Of a DNA stretch of 42,878 nucleotides, positions 1 through 7,156 are shown piece by piece. The DNA lies in the IMG/VR virus record IMGVR_UViG_3300043411_000826, positions 1 to 42,878 of that record. One strand, given 5' to 3'. Below the pieces are notes generated by a model. It ran no database searches, had not been told where the DNA came from, and saw nothing but the letters and a program-made list of their open reading frames with translations. The position numbers were made by a program, and so were the translations under genes. The stretch comes from a virus. Numbering within the stretch: position 1 is the first letter of the stretch; every line of letters begins with the position of its first letter.

Positions 1-37
1 GTCGCATTCCCGCAGGGTCTGGGAAGGACCCAAGCAT
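1..37 (-). CDS. possible 5' end of a further minus-strand gene (partial)
   Basis: An ATG at 37 opens a frame that runs off the window edge (MLGSFPDPAGMR...). It begins only 4 bases after the stop codon of the upstream gene, as expected for another member of the tightly packed minus-strand operon. Twelve residues are too few to assign a family, and no clear Shine-Dalgarno sequence precedes it. A start farther into the next segment is equally possible. Confidence 0.3.
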   Translation of the reverse strand, partial: MLGSFPDPAGMR

Positions 38-41
38 TGTC

Positions 42-413
42 TCAACAGTTGTTCTCTTGCCTGTCATCCTCGAACGGTCCATTGAGGAGGCGGGCTGACT
101 CGGCCAGTTGCTGGCCCACCAGTGCGACGTCTTTGCAATCCATTAGTTCGCACCAGAACAGTTCAAACAAATCATGCCTGGCCTGGTCAAGAAGACCCGT
201 CCGCTCAGACGCCAGGTAGATCCTTGCTTCGCTGTCGTCGCAATCTTTGTCTTGCCAGGTATCGAGGACGCCGTTGATCAGTTTGCCGATGACTCTCCTT
301 GTGTCGTTCAAACGAGTGTCGCCGGTCTCCTCAAGTCTGTCAAGGAACGCCAGGGCTGCTGACATGTCGCCATCAGCGACGTCCAACAACAGTTGTCTAT
401 CCGTCTGCGTCAT
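42..413 (-). CDS. hypothetical protein, 123 aa, downstream of RusA
   Basis: I do not recognise this protein. It is 123 aa, acidic and largely helical in composition, with short Leu/Ala-rich stretches and no zinc-binding or catalytic pattern. The start MTQTD is set by an ATGA overlap with the stop of the RusA-like gene, so the two are probably translated together. Sitting last in the replication/recombination cluster, it may be a DNA-processing accessory protein, but that rests on position only. Confidence 0.7.
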   Translation of the reverse strand: MTQTDRQLLLDVADGDMSAALAFLDRLEETGDTRLNDTRRVIGKLINGVLDTWQDKDCDDSEARIYLASERTGLLDQARHDLFELFWCELMDCKDVALVGQQLAESARLLNGPFEDDRQENNC

Positions 414-826
414 TGGTCCACCTCGTTGATGGTGTAGTCCTTGATGTCCACCTCTCGCACCGTGAGCCAGCAGCAGGCTGGCATCCCTGGGACTGGCAGC
501 AGGTAGACGATCTCTTCGTGGACAACGTGCTGGCAGTTGTCGTCCGGTATCCTGCGGGCGTGCACCAGGGCGTCGAGTGTCGCCTTGTCCGTGTTGCCGA
601 TGTCTCGATTGGGCCTCCACCCTCTCCCACCACGAATGGTGATTGTGACCCTTACAGGGCTTGCGAATACGGGAAGCCCGATTCGCATGAGCGGAACAGC
701 CAGAGCAAGCCATTGCCGGTAATGCTCCTGGCAAATGATGCCGCTGGTTTTCTCATCCCGCTTCCCCACTTGCCACAGTCGGTTGACCGAGGGCGGCATT
801 GGGATCTCGATTGTGGCACTCTTCAT
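410..826 (-). CDS. rusA: RusA-like Holliday junction resolvase
   Basis: The 138-aa protein has the RusA pattern: an N-terminal PPSVNRLW strand (residues 10-18), a central RDIGNTDKATLDAL block (74-87) and a following DD pair (95-96). RusA enzymes are dimeric endonucleases that resolve Holliday junctions; phages use them to resolve branched DNA during recombination and before packaging. In E. coli RusA the central motif reads DxD with two catalytic aspartates. Here the second is Gly77, while Asp75, Asp80, Lys81 and Asp85 are present, so activity is likely but not certain. The ATG at 826 was chosen because GGGGAG lies 8 nt upstream; ATGs at 832 and 844 are worse placed. It overlaps the downstream gene by ATGA. 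Confidence 0.88.
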   Translation of the reverse strand: MKSATIEIPMPPSVNRLWQVGKRDEKTSGIICQEHYRQWLALAVPLMRIGLPVFASPVRVTITIRGGRGWRPNRDIGNTDKATLDALVHARRIPDDNCQHVVHEEIVYLLPVPGMPACCWLTVREVDIKDYTINEVDQ

Positions 827-840
827 TGGCATGGCTCCCC

Positions 841-1164
841 TCAATACTCAGGCCCGCGGTCTTCGATCGGACGGCCGCATGGGTTGCTGTCCACGAATTC
901 GACGCGGTCGGGTTGCGGCTCCCCGACTGGCGAGAACCGCGGCACCTTCTCGCCCTCCTTCGGCGTGACCTTCATGTTCCACTGGAGCAGGTCGCGAACC
1001 CATACCGGGCCTGCACCATCGGCCGGCTCGTACACCACCTGTTCTCGGTGGTCGTGTTCGCGGACGGCGACGCAGACGACCCGATAAAGGCCACCTCGGA
1101 AATGACGCCAGAGCGAGCCTGGCGTCGGGTAGGCGTGTTCCTCTATCACCACTTCTTCAGCCAT
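841..1164 (-). CDS. DUF1653-family small protein
   Basis: The 107-aa protein carries the DUF1653 pattern: WRHFRGGLYRVVCVA (about residues 19-33), then VVYEP and WVRDLLQWNMKV. DUF1653 is a small beta-rich domain of unknown function common in bacteria and phages. A second copy is encoded at 39760-39996, so this phage carries two paralogues in separate modules. The ATG at 1164 is supported by AGGAG 7 nt upstream. The preceding zinc-motif gene ends 8 bases inside this one, which suggests coupled translation. The C-terminal 30 residues are acidic and unlike the domain core. Confidence 0.8.
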   Translation of the reverse strand: MAEEVVIEEHAYPTPGSLWRHFRGGLYRVVCVAVREHDHREQVVYEPADGAGPVWVRDLLQWNMKVTPKEGEKVPRFSPVGEPQPDRVEFVDSNPCGRPIEDRGPEY

Positions 1165-1450
1165 AACAGGACTCCTCTGGGTGCTCGGTAGTGCCATCCT
1201 CTAATGCCCTCACCGCGACCTCTTGCCACGGGCTCGGCTCCTCGACGCAATGGTGGTTGCCGATTCCGCATATCTCCCTCTGCCCCAACCTGAACGCCAG
1301 CACTGGCCCGATGAGATGTTCGAGGCATTGCTGGCACATGCGGGTATACATGGCCACTGGGCCTGATTTCGTCTCGACGCTGCCACAACGGATCGATGCC
1401 GTCGCCCGGTCACCTTTCCCGCACAACTTGCATGGTGGAAACCCGGCCAT
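1157..1450 (-). CDS. small zinc-binding protein (CxxC motifs)
   Basis: The 97-aa protein has an N-terminal CKLC (residues 7-10) and a CQQC (about 39-42), plus further Cys and His residues around CGIGNHHC, consistent with one or two structural zinc sites. I do not recognise the family. It starts 1 base after the stop of the TubC_N-like gene and overlaps the following DUF1653 gene by 8 bases, so it belongs to the same operon. Its size and spacing suggest a nucleic-acid- or protein-binding adaptor, which is inference. Confidence 0.7.
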   Translation of the reverse strand: MAGFPPCKLCGKGDRATASIRCGSVETKSGPVAMYTRMCQQCLEHLIGPVLAFRLGQREICGIGNHHCVEEPSPWQEVAVRALEDGTTEHPEESCYG

Positions 1451-1451
1451 A

Positions 1452-1886
1452 TCACACCTTCCCCTCCACCGATTTCCTAAGCCATCGCAACTGTTCGCGC
1501 ACCTGAACCTTGCTTGCCGACCCCAACCACCTGGCGAACGTGTCGAGGTCTGTCAGGACGACACCCATTGCCAGAGTGATCGGCGGGATCATGGCTGGCC
1601 TGGCCTGCTCCCACCAGGCCAGGAGGTCGCCCAGGTCGTGGGCCTCGTTGGCTGCCCTCTGGGGCTGCTCGCTGTCCGGTCGTGATGCCAGAGGCCAGAT
1701 CCTCTCTACCTGCGTCCTCGCAGCGAGCAAGGCCAGCAACTCGGCCTTGTGCCTCCTGATTCCCTGCTGCTGCTCCAGGCTCAGTCGATCCGAGGGGCTG
1801 ACGCCGAGCATTCCGTCTGCCCAGACTCGCAGGTGCAGCCCCTCGCCTTCGAGCTGGTGCAGCAGTAGTACAGCAGCGTCAGTCAT
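1452..1886 (-). CDS. TubC N-terminal docking domain-like protein
   Basis: The first ~55 of 144 residues (LLLHQLEGEGLHLRVW, then GIRRHKAELLALLAAR) match the TubC_N docking domain: a Leu-rich helix, two short strands, and a helix ending HKxELLALL. TubC_N was described at the N-termini of NRPS/PKS proteins, but similar sequences occur in phages and plasmids next to primase genes, as here. The C-terminal half (W-rich, ending QVREQLRWLRKS) is unassigned. The start MTDAAV at 1886 follows the usual 8-base overlap with the upstream gene. Its role may be protein docking at the replisome; this is inference from position. Confidence 0.7.
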   Translation of the reverse strand: MTDAAVLLLHQLEGEGLHLRVWADGMLGVSPSDRLSLEQQQGIRRHKAELLALLAARTQVERIWPLASRPDSEQPQRAANEAHDLGDLLAWWEQARPAMIPPITLAMGVVLTDLDTFARWLGSASKVQVREQLRWLRKSVEGKV

Positions 1887-2073
1887 CCCGCATTGCCTCC
1901 TCTCGGGCAACCTGGGCCGTGGCCTCCTCAGCCCACAGAGCACGCCTCACGGCAGCAGCCAGTGCCTCCAGATGCCAGTCGGAGAGCAATCCTTTCTGGT
2001 GCATGCTCCGGGCAAGATTGAGGTCGGCTTTCAGATCCCGAGAGAGGTCCACAGGCGTTGGTTTCTCAGTCAT
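1879..2073 (-). CDS. small hypothetical protein, 64 aa
   Basis: This 64-aa protein (MTEKPTPVDL...) is helix-forming and rich in Ala, Leu, Glu and Arg, with no cysteine or catalytic pattern. GGAG lies 5 nt before the ATG at 2073; an in-frame ATG at 2097 lacks a site. It is the first gene after the repeat array at 2117-2325 and overlaps the TubC_N-like gene by 8 bases, so the two are probably coupled. Function unknown. Confidence 0.6.
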   Translation of the reverse strand: MTEKPTPVDLSRDLKADLNLARSMHQKGLLSDWHLEALAAAVRRALWAEEATAQVAREEAMRDD

Positions 2074-2116
2074 CGTCACTCCATTCTTCCGTGTCATCTG
2101 TGTTGTGCCGAATCAA

Positions 2117-2325
2117 TGGTGCGCCTGGTGCGCCTGGTGCGCCTGGTGCGCGTGGTGCGCTGGTGCGCTGTATGAGTGTTCACCGGTTTTGTGATGAAAG
2201 GCGCACCAGCGCACCATCACCAGTCCGGATGGTGCGCCCCAATGGTGCGCCCCTGTCGTCGATCGCAAGTCGTTGTTGTCAGGCATGTTCAGTCTCCTGC
2301 TCTGTCTGGGCGCACCAGCGCACCA
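2117..2325. repeat. iteron-like array of TGGTGCGC (12 copies)
   Basis: The 8-mer TGGTGCGC occurs 12 times in 209 bp. Six direct copies at 2117-2168 are spaced 9,9,9,9,8 bp. Two inverted copies follow at 2201-2216, two direct at 2230-2250, and two inverted at 2310-2325. The array fills the non-coding gap just downstream of the primase-helicase gene. Short, evenly spaced direct repeats with inverted partners next to a replication gene are typical of iteron origins bound by an initiator, so this is the best candidate for the phage origin. A repeated regulatory operator is the alternative. No AT-rich unwinding element is obvious. Confidence 0.6.
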
Positions 2326-2334
2326 TATTTTGTG

Positions 2335-4539
2335 CTAGAAGGGCGATTCGGTCACCGGGAGGCGATAGTAGCCGTCACGGACACGCTCAATCTTGTCTCC
2401 ATCCGTCAGTCGGCCCAGGACGTTCCGCAGATACGAGAGGCTTGGCTTCGGCTCGGCCTGGAGGGAGTCCATGATTGTCCTGGTGCTGAGGGTCAGGCCG
2501 GCATTGGCAGCCATGACCCGTAGCACGGCCCCAGTCACCTTCCCCTCGGCCCTGTCCGAGGTCTTGCCCTGCGAGGTCCAGACCCATGTTTTCTGGTCCA
2601 CGACCAGGGCGAGCTTTTGCTCCTCGTGGTCGCGTGGCATCACGAGGAGTTCGGCCTCCATCTCGGCCCCCTCCTGCATGCGAGCCCTGGTCAGGACTGC
2701 GACACCGTCCGCGCATCCTGCGATGCCTGCTGTGCCTGACACCTCGTCCATTGCGTCGGCTGCTGCCGCCTTTCGTGTGTGATGCAGTACCAGGGCTGAC
2801 GTGCCGTAGTAGTCGAGGACGTTCTTTAGCGCGGTCATGTGGGCATAGTCCACGTCGTAGGCGCTCGCCCGACTGCCGTTCTGGATGGGCCGGAACTTGG
2901 CCCAGACGTCGATGATGATCAGCCGGGCCGCCGACATCCGCTTGCCGTCCTCCTCGGTACAGCCCTGGCTCTCAATCCAGTCGCAGAGGTGGTCCAGCCC
3001 GCCGGCATCCAGCCGGGGCCAATCGACGGCAACGTGCAGACCTTCTGAGGCTTCCATTGCGAGTCCGCCCAGGACCATTTTCGATCTCGACTGGACTCGC
3101 CGAAACCGATCCTCGAGCGCCAGGTACAGGACAGGTCCAGCCGTGACCGGCACATTTCCCAGTGCCACTCCGCCCGCCGCGATCGTGATGGCGAGGTTGA
3201 GGGCCAGCCATGATTTGCCCAGCTTGGGCTTTCCGACGAGCAGATTGAGCCCCTCGCTCACAATCCCCTGGACCGCGTATCTCGGCTCCGGGTAGTGGCT
3301 GGACATGATCGTTGGCAGCGGAACGATCAGGGGAGACCCCGAGGTAGCTATGCCTGCCGCTCTTGAGATGGCGTCCTGGGCAACAGGGTGCCCCTTCCTG
3401 TCGGCCTGGGGTGCGGGCTGCACGGATGGAGGCGATTGCATCATCTGCTGCCGAGGTTGCGGCTTTCTTGGCGTCAGTTTCCCGACCTCAATCCCCCGCT
3501 CCACCGTGGCGCGATCCTTCTTTGGGTTGTCGCAGCCCGCCTGCTCGCCCGCCTCAAGCAGGGCATCGATAACGTCCTCGTGGTACAGCAGCCCGCCAGA
3601 GATCAGGTTTCCCAGCGCTGCGGCGCTACGAAATAATTGACTGTTGAGGCTTCCGGGTTTCGCCGTTCGCATCCGCTCGCATTCGCCGGCAAGAGCCTGG
3701 CGAGCCCATGCCTTCTCGGCTGTGTCCTCGCTTGATGGCGGGACCAGAACCCACGGCGTCCGGGCCTGCGGCACTGGCAGCAAGGTCGTGGGGGCAGCCT
3801 CCTTGCTGTTTGGTGTCGCGATCCGGACCATATCCATCGATACAAGCCCTGGGTCGCTGTCGTGCCCCAGGATGGCGGCCATCCGATGCGGCCTCTCGGC
3901 CGATGACGGTCCCTTTCTTGCCCACGTCCCAGGGAGTTTGCTCACCCGTCGAGCATCGTGTACCGACCTGTCCAGTTCGCCGCGTGGGCCGTCAAACTGT
4001 GCAGCCAGACCCTTGAGGAAGGCCGCAATCACCTTCTGCGACTCGGCGTCATTCGGCCAGTCGATGCGGTACAGCAGGTGGGCACCGTTGCCACTGTCGA
4101 GGTGCAGCCCCGGTTCCGGCCAGCCGAGGCCGTGCAGGTGTTCCCTCACCTCCTCGGCCAGCCACAGGGCGTCGGCATGCTCCCTGTGGTCAGCCGAGAG
4201 GTGCTTGTTGTCGTCCGTCTTGACGCGATCCACGTCGATCAGGAGCCAACGCCGACGCAGTGCGTCGGCGTTCTTGCACCTCGTCGACAGCAACGTGCCG
4301 ACTGGATTCAGCGCATAGTAAATGCCCTGCGAGTCTCCGTGCGCAGCTACCCAGGCTGCGGCCCCCTCGATTCCTTCGGCCCCTGTAAAGGTGGCAAACG
4401 ACCATGCAGGGGCACAGGTCACCTGGATGCCGGCCGAGGGATCGGCCAGCAGGCCCAGGGCCTGCCGGACGATGTTCAAATCCGGAACCCTGCCGGGTCC
4501 GGGTATCAGCCACGGATTCGCTGTCACGGCAGACCTCAA
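2335..4539 (-). CDS. bifunctional primase (AEP-like) and RepA-type helicase
   Basis: The 734-aa protein combines two replication activities. Residues 95-210 look like an archaeo-eukaryotic primase: LLIDVD (99-104, metal-binding DxD), SGNGAHLLYRID (149-160, nucleotide-binding His) and KLPGTW (201-206). Residues ~275-355 resemble a primase C-terminal helical domain. Residues ~420-620 are a RecA-fold ATPase of the RepA/DnaB type, with Walker A GKPKLGKS (436-443), Walker B LIIIDV (540-545) and LVLHHTRK (583-590). The C-terminus suggests a winged helix. It should prime and unwind phage DNA at the fork. It is followed by the iteron-like array and preceded by the SSB gene with an ATGA overlap, forming a compact replication unit. 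Confidence 0.9.
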   Translation of the reverse strand: MRSAVTANPWLIPGPGRVPDLNIVRQALGLLADPSAGIQVTCAPAWSFATFTGAEGIEGAAAWVAAHGDSQGIYYALNPVGTLLSTRCKNADALRRRWLLIDVDRVKTDDNKHLSADHREHADALWLAEEVREHLHGLGWPEPGLHLDSGNGAHLLYRIDWPNDAESQKVIAAFLKGLAAQFDGPRGELDRSVHDARRVSKLPGTWARKGPSSAERPHRMAAILGHDSDPGLVSMDMVRIATPNSKEAAPTTLLPVPQARTPWVLVPPSSEDTAEKAWARQALAGECERMRTAKPGSLNSQLFRSAAALGNLISGGLLYHEDVIDALLEAGEQAGCDNPKKDRATVERGIEVGKLTPRKPQPRQQMMQSPPSVQPAPQADRKGHPVAQDAISRAAGIATSGSPLIVPLPTIMSSHYPEPRYAVQGIVSEGLNLLVGKPKLGKSWLALNLAITIAAGGVALGNVPVTAGPVLYLALEDRFRRVQSRSKMVLGGLAMEASEGLHVAVDWPRLDAGGLDHLCDWIESQGCTEEDGKRMSAARLIIIDVWAKFRPIQNGSRASAYDVDYAHMTALKNVLDYYGTSALVLHHTRKAAAADAMDEVSGTAGIAGCADGVAVLTRARMQEGAEMEAELLVMPRDHEEQKLALVVDQKTWVWTSQGKTSDRAEGKVTGAVLRVMAANAGLTLSTRTIMDSLQAEPKPSLSYLRNVLGRLTDGDKIERVRDGYYRLPVTESPF

Positions 4540-5210
4540 AAGGGGATTTCGTCGTCCTCGTTCGGCTCCACGCTATCGACCGCATGAGGTCGGCCATTGC
4601 CTCCAGGCCCGCCGGCCGGCTTTCTCGGGGCTTTCTTCCACGCCTCGAACTTGGACATCGTCGTCGAATGCTTCTCGGCGCACTCCGACCGGATCTCTGA
4701 CAGCAGTCTGCCGTAGCTGCGCGGGAGCCAGTCGGGGATGTCCTGGTCGTCGAGGTTGACGACCAGTGGCTTGCGCTTGGGCAGAGGGGTGGGCATGCCC
4801 TTCGGCAGCCGCGAGGCTGAGTCGAGCGAGTTGTAGGTCCGCTCGCCGTTGTCGGTTTTCTTCGAGTGAGCCGACACCTGGAGCAGGCACGGCTTGCCGA
4901 GCAGGTCCAGCAGGTTGACGCCTTCGGTTGGCACCTTGCCCTCCTTGGACAGGGCCGCCAGCCACTTGGCCAGGTTGCTCTTGGCGTTGAGGTTGGCCGA
5001 GAACGCACGGCCCAGGACCGGAGATCCCTCCACGCTGGGAATCTCCCACGCAAGGAAGATCTCACGCCGATAGCCGATCACTCCCTTGTAGTCGTTCTCC
5101 TGCGTGCCCAGATCGACCAGGCAGATCAGCACGGCAGGATAGTTGTCGGCCTCGATCGCCGGAGGGGCTTCGCCGCCCGTCGATGGTTTCAGTTCCCACG
5201 GATTACTCAT
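4536..5210 (-). CDS. ssb: phage single-stranded DNA-binding protein
   Basis: This 224-aa protein ends in DDEIPF, the acidic hydrophobic tail by which SSBs recruit partner enzymes. The N-terminal ~140 residues (YPAVLICLVDLG, GYRREIFLAWEIP, LLGKPCLLQVSA) look like a phage-type OB fold, followed by a Gly/Pro-rich linker. It should coat single-stranded DNA at the replication fork and tether the primase-helicase or resolvase. It overlaps the primase-helicase gene by ATGA. SD-like GAGGTGAGAG precedes the ATG. A recombination mediator of the same fold cannot be excluded, but the tail favours SSB. Confidence 0.85.
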   Translation of the reverse strand: MSNPWELKPSTGGEAPPAIEADNYPAVLICLVDLGTQENDYKGVIGYRREIFLAWEIPSVEGSPVLGRAFSANLNAKSNLAKWLAALSKEGKVPTEGVNLLDLLGKPCLLQVSAHSKKTDNGERTYNSLDSASRLPKGMPTPLPKRKPLVVNLDDQDIPDWLPRSYGRLLSEIRSECAEKHSTTMSKFEAWKKAPRKPAGGPGGNGRPHAVDSVEPNEDDEIPF

Positions 5211-5222
5211 CTCTCACCTCAC

Positions 5223-5435
5223 TTAGTTGGGATTGACCAGTCCGAGAAATTGCTTGCTTCGTGTCAGCGCGACATATCGCAGATTGCGTTCCTGCTGGTG
5301 CTGCCAGGCGGACTTTTTGCCATTGTTCGATTCGCGTTCAAGCAGCCACACCCGTGAAGCCTCCAGGCCCTTGGCGCGCGGGGCGTCCTGGGCTGCCTCT
5401 TTCTTTTCACGAGTGCACCTCACAAACCCCGCCAT
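5223..5435 (-). CDS. stand-alone UvrD-helicase C-terminal motif V/VI fragment
   Basis: The ~70-aa product contains RAKGLEASRVWLL followed by QERNLRYVALTRSK. These correspond to motif V (KGLEA...V) and motif VI (ERNLxYVALTRAK) of superfamily 1 helicases, which lie in the C-terminal RecA domain. Motifs I-IV, including the Walker A loop, are absent, so it cannot hydrolyse ATP alone. It is either the remnant of a UvrD/Rep-like helicase or a small regulatory protein made of this segment. The start is uncertain: ATG 5435 lacks a good SD, and a GTG slightly downstream is possible. It overlaps the end of the sigma-factor gene in another frame. Confidence 0.55.
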   Translation of the reverse strand: MAGFVRCTREKKEAAQDAPRAKGLEASRVWLLERESNNGKKSAWQHQQERNLRYVALTRSKQFLGLVNPN

Positions 5436-5991
5436 CGCGGGCCAATCGAAGACGTCGCCTGAGCCGATCAAGGGCATCCCTCTTGACCTGACCCACCCTG
5501 GACCGGCTCAGGCCCAGTGATGCCCCGATCTCGCCCATTGACTCGCCACCGAGGAAATGCCGCTCGACAACCTCCCGCTCCCTTGTGCCGAGAAATCGCA
5601 TCGCACTGCGGATGCTTGCGATATCGTCCGATTCCAATTCCGGCGTTGGCTCGTCCCGTGAAACCAATTCTTCAGGAATGTATTCCTTGCCGTTGTGAAC
5701 GCGAACAAGAGGCTCCGGAATGTTGCGATCCTTGCCACGCTGACAGGCCTGGCTCAATTTGCGGAAGATTACCTTTGCGACGTATGTCGTCGGAGAAAAA
5801 CCAAGCTCGTCTCTGTACCCTCGTGCAGCGTAAATCAACGCCTCCTGGGCCAGGCTGAACGCCTCGTCCGGACCCAGGATTCGGATGGCCCACACATGCC
5901 GTTTGGTCGCCCACTTGGCGAGCGACGAGTAGGTCGCAGCAAACTCCCGCTGCTCGTCAGTCAGCGGTGTCAGATTGCAGTTGCCGTTCAA
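5407..5991 (-). CDS. phage RNA polymerase sigma-70-type factor
   Basis: The protein (194 aa from the TTG) has region 2-like sequence (DEAFSLAQEALIYAARGYRDELGFSPTTYV) and a C-terminal region 4 helix-turn-helix (LGTREREVVERHFLGGESMGEIGASLGLSRSRVGQV). It lacks regions 1.1 and 3, like many ECF and phage sigma factors. It probably directs host polymerase to a class of phage promoters. The start is a TTG at 5991: AAGGAGG lies 7 nt upstream and the TTG overlaps the stop of the 53-codon gene before it (TTGA), giving tight coupling. Longer in-frame starts would overlap that gene. Which promoters it reads cannot be told from this window. Confidence 0.85.
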   Translation of the reverse strand: MNGNCNLTPLTDEQREFAATYSSLAKWATKRHVWAIRILGPDEAFSLAQEALIYAARGYRDELGFSPTTYVAKVIFRKLSQACQRGKDRNIPEPLVRVHNGKEYIPEELVSRDEPTPELESDDIASIRSAMRFLGTREREVVERHFLGGESMGEIGASLGLSRSRVGQVKRDALDRLRRRLRLARDGGVCEVHS

Positions 5992-6149
5992 CTCCTTACC
6001 TCCTTCGGTGCCTGAAACTCCCTGAGCATCTCGATAGTGCCGGGCAGGAATCGAACCCGCCAACCGCCAATCAGCCAGTCGCCGGGCCGTTCCTCGGCCG
6101 GGAATTTCTTGAGTGACGCTGGCGGCACCGGGTGTTCTGATCCTGTCAT
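5988..6149 (-). CDS. small coupled ORF, 53 aa, between methyltransferase and sigma factor
   Basis: An ATG at 6149 overlaps the methyltransferase stop (ATGA), and the frame ends in a TGA overlapping the sigma-factor TTG start. The 53-aa product (MTGSEHPVPPASLKKFPAEE...) contains GDWLIGGWRVRFLPGTIEM and ends EFQAPKEVRS. Perfect coupling at both ends argues strongly that it is translated. The family is unknown; the W/G-rich core may be a small beta fold. The same DNA shows a tRNA-like T-loop and a 7-bp acceptor-like pairing (6036-6129), but no convincing D- or anticodon arm. Confidence 0.65.
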   Translation of the reverse strand: MTGSEHPVPPASLKKFPAEERPGDWLIGGWRVRFLPGTIEMLREFQAPKEVRS

Positions 6150-7156
6150 TCCTGCTCCTTTTCGTTCGGGATCCCTAACGCTTCCAGTGCGTCGAACAAG
6201 GTGCCCTCACGCTTGATTCCCTTCGCCGCTTCGGCCAGGTTGAGGACTGCCTGGCGGTAGTACGTCGCCTTCAGTTCGATGCCGATCGCCTTCCGGCCGT
6301 TCAGCACGGCCCCGTAGGCTTCGCTCCCAACGCCCATGAACGGCGTGAGGACCGTCTCGCCAGCGAGCGAACGCAGAGCCAGGATTCGCTCGATAACGTC
6401 GAGCTGGAGCGGGTGCATGTGTCTCTCGTCGTCCGGCTCTCCCGCGTCCTTGTACGGCAGGGTCCGCTCGATGCGTATGTCGTCCCAGAACGAAGAGGCG
6501 TACTGTCGCCAGATCCAGTGGGAGTAGCTGTTCTCGCGTTGCTTGCCCTTCCACCCCTTCCGCTCGGCGGCCTCGGCCGGCATCTCCCGCGACCCGGCGT
6601 ACTCGGACAGCCCGTCGGGGTGAACGACCGGCAAGGGGTTGGTTCCGTTCTTGCGGAAGATCAGCAATTGATCCGCGCTCGCCACGTCGCACAGGCTCGC
6701 GTCGTCAACGATCTGCTTGTGGGCCAATCCTCTCGCCATCGTCCTGAGCCGCACGGCGAGAGGCTCCTTCCAGATCATGTGCCGTGCCCAGAACCGGAAC
6801 CCGAGCCGCTCGTGCAGGCGGATGATGTCTCCTGGGAAGTCCATCAACCCGCCCGGACTGCTCTTGCGCGGGACGTCCATGCAATGCACCGCCGACAGCC
6901 GGCCCGGCAGCGTTAGCCGGTGGATCTGCTCGACGATGAACCCGTAATGCTCGAAGAACTCGTCGTTGCTGCGGCAGTTCGACAGGTCGCGGTCGCTGCT
7001 GCTGTAGTGGTACAGGCACCCCGCCCCGTCCGCCGCGAACGGCGGCGAGTAGATCGAGAGGTGGACGGACTCGCTCGGCAGGGACGCCAGCACCTCGCAC
7101 GAGTCGCCGTTGTAGAGGGCGTAATTATTGGTGATTACTTGCTCTGTGACAGCCAC
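6146..7156 (-). CDS. DNA methyltransferase (amino-group, N4/N6 type)
   Basis: The 336-aa enzyme has the permuted order of beta-class amino-methyltransferases: catalytic motif IV SPPF at residues 37-40 and the AdoMet-binding motif LTPFMGVGSEA near 270-280, followed by GRKAIGIELK. SPPF with this order fits transfer of a methyl group from AdoMet to cytosine N4 or adenine N6. No restriction endonuclease is adjacent, so it is probably an orphan enzyme that protects phage DNA or works with the adjacent helicase. The GTG start at 7156 is supported by AGGAGG 7 nt upstream. The gene begins inside the end of the helicase gene and ends in an ATGA overlap with the small gene that follows. Confidence 0.88.
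   Translation of the reverse strand: MAVTEQVITNNYALYNGDSCEVLASLPSESVHLSIYSPPFAADGAGCLYHYSSSDRDLSNCRSNDEFFEHYGFIVEQIHRLTLPGRLSAVHCMDVPRKSSPGGLMDFPGDIIRLHERLGFRFWARHMIWKEPLAVRLRTMARGLAHKQIVDDASLCDVASADQLLIFRKNGTNPLPVVHPDGLSEYAGSREMPAEAAERKGWKGKQRENSYSHWIWRQYASSFWDDIRIERTLPYKDAGEPDDERHMHPLQLDVIERILALRSLAGETVLTPFMGVGSEAYGAVLNGRKAIGIELKATYYRQAVLNLAEAAKGIKREGTLFDALEALGIPNEKEQE

Noticed and set aside
2117-2325. CRISPR array or transposon end repeats
   Set aside because: The 8-mers are too short and too closely spaced for CRISPR, and no transposase or terminal duplication is present.
2058-2474. Collagen-like plus-strand frame (GAP repeats)
   Set aside because: The repeats are translated from the iteron-like array and the frame overlaps the primase-helicase gene antisense.
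6036-6129. tRNA gene on the minus strand
   Set aside because: Acceptor and T-loop fit, but D-arm and anticodon loop do not, and the sequence is explained by a gene coupled at both ends.
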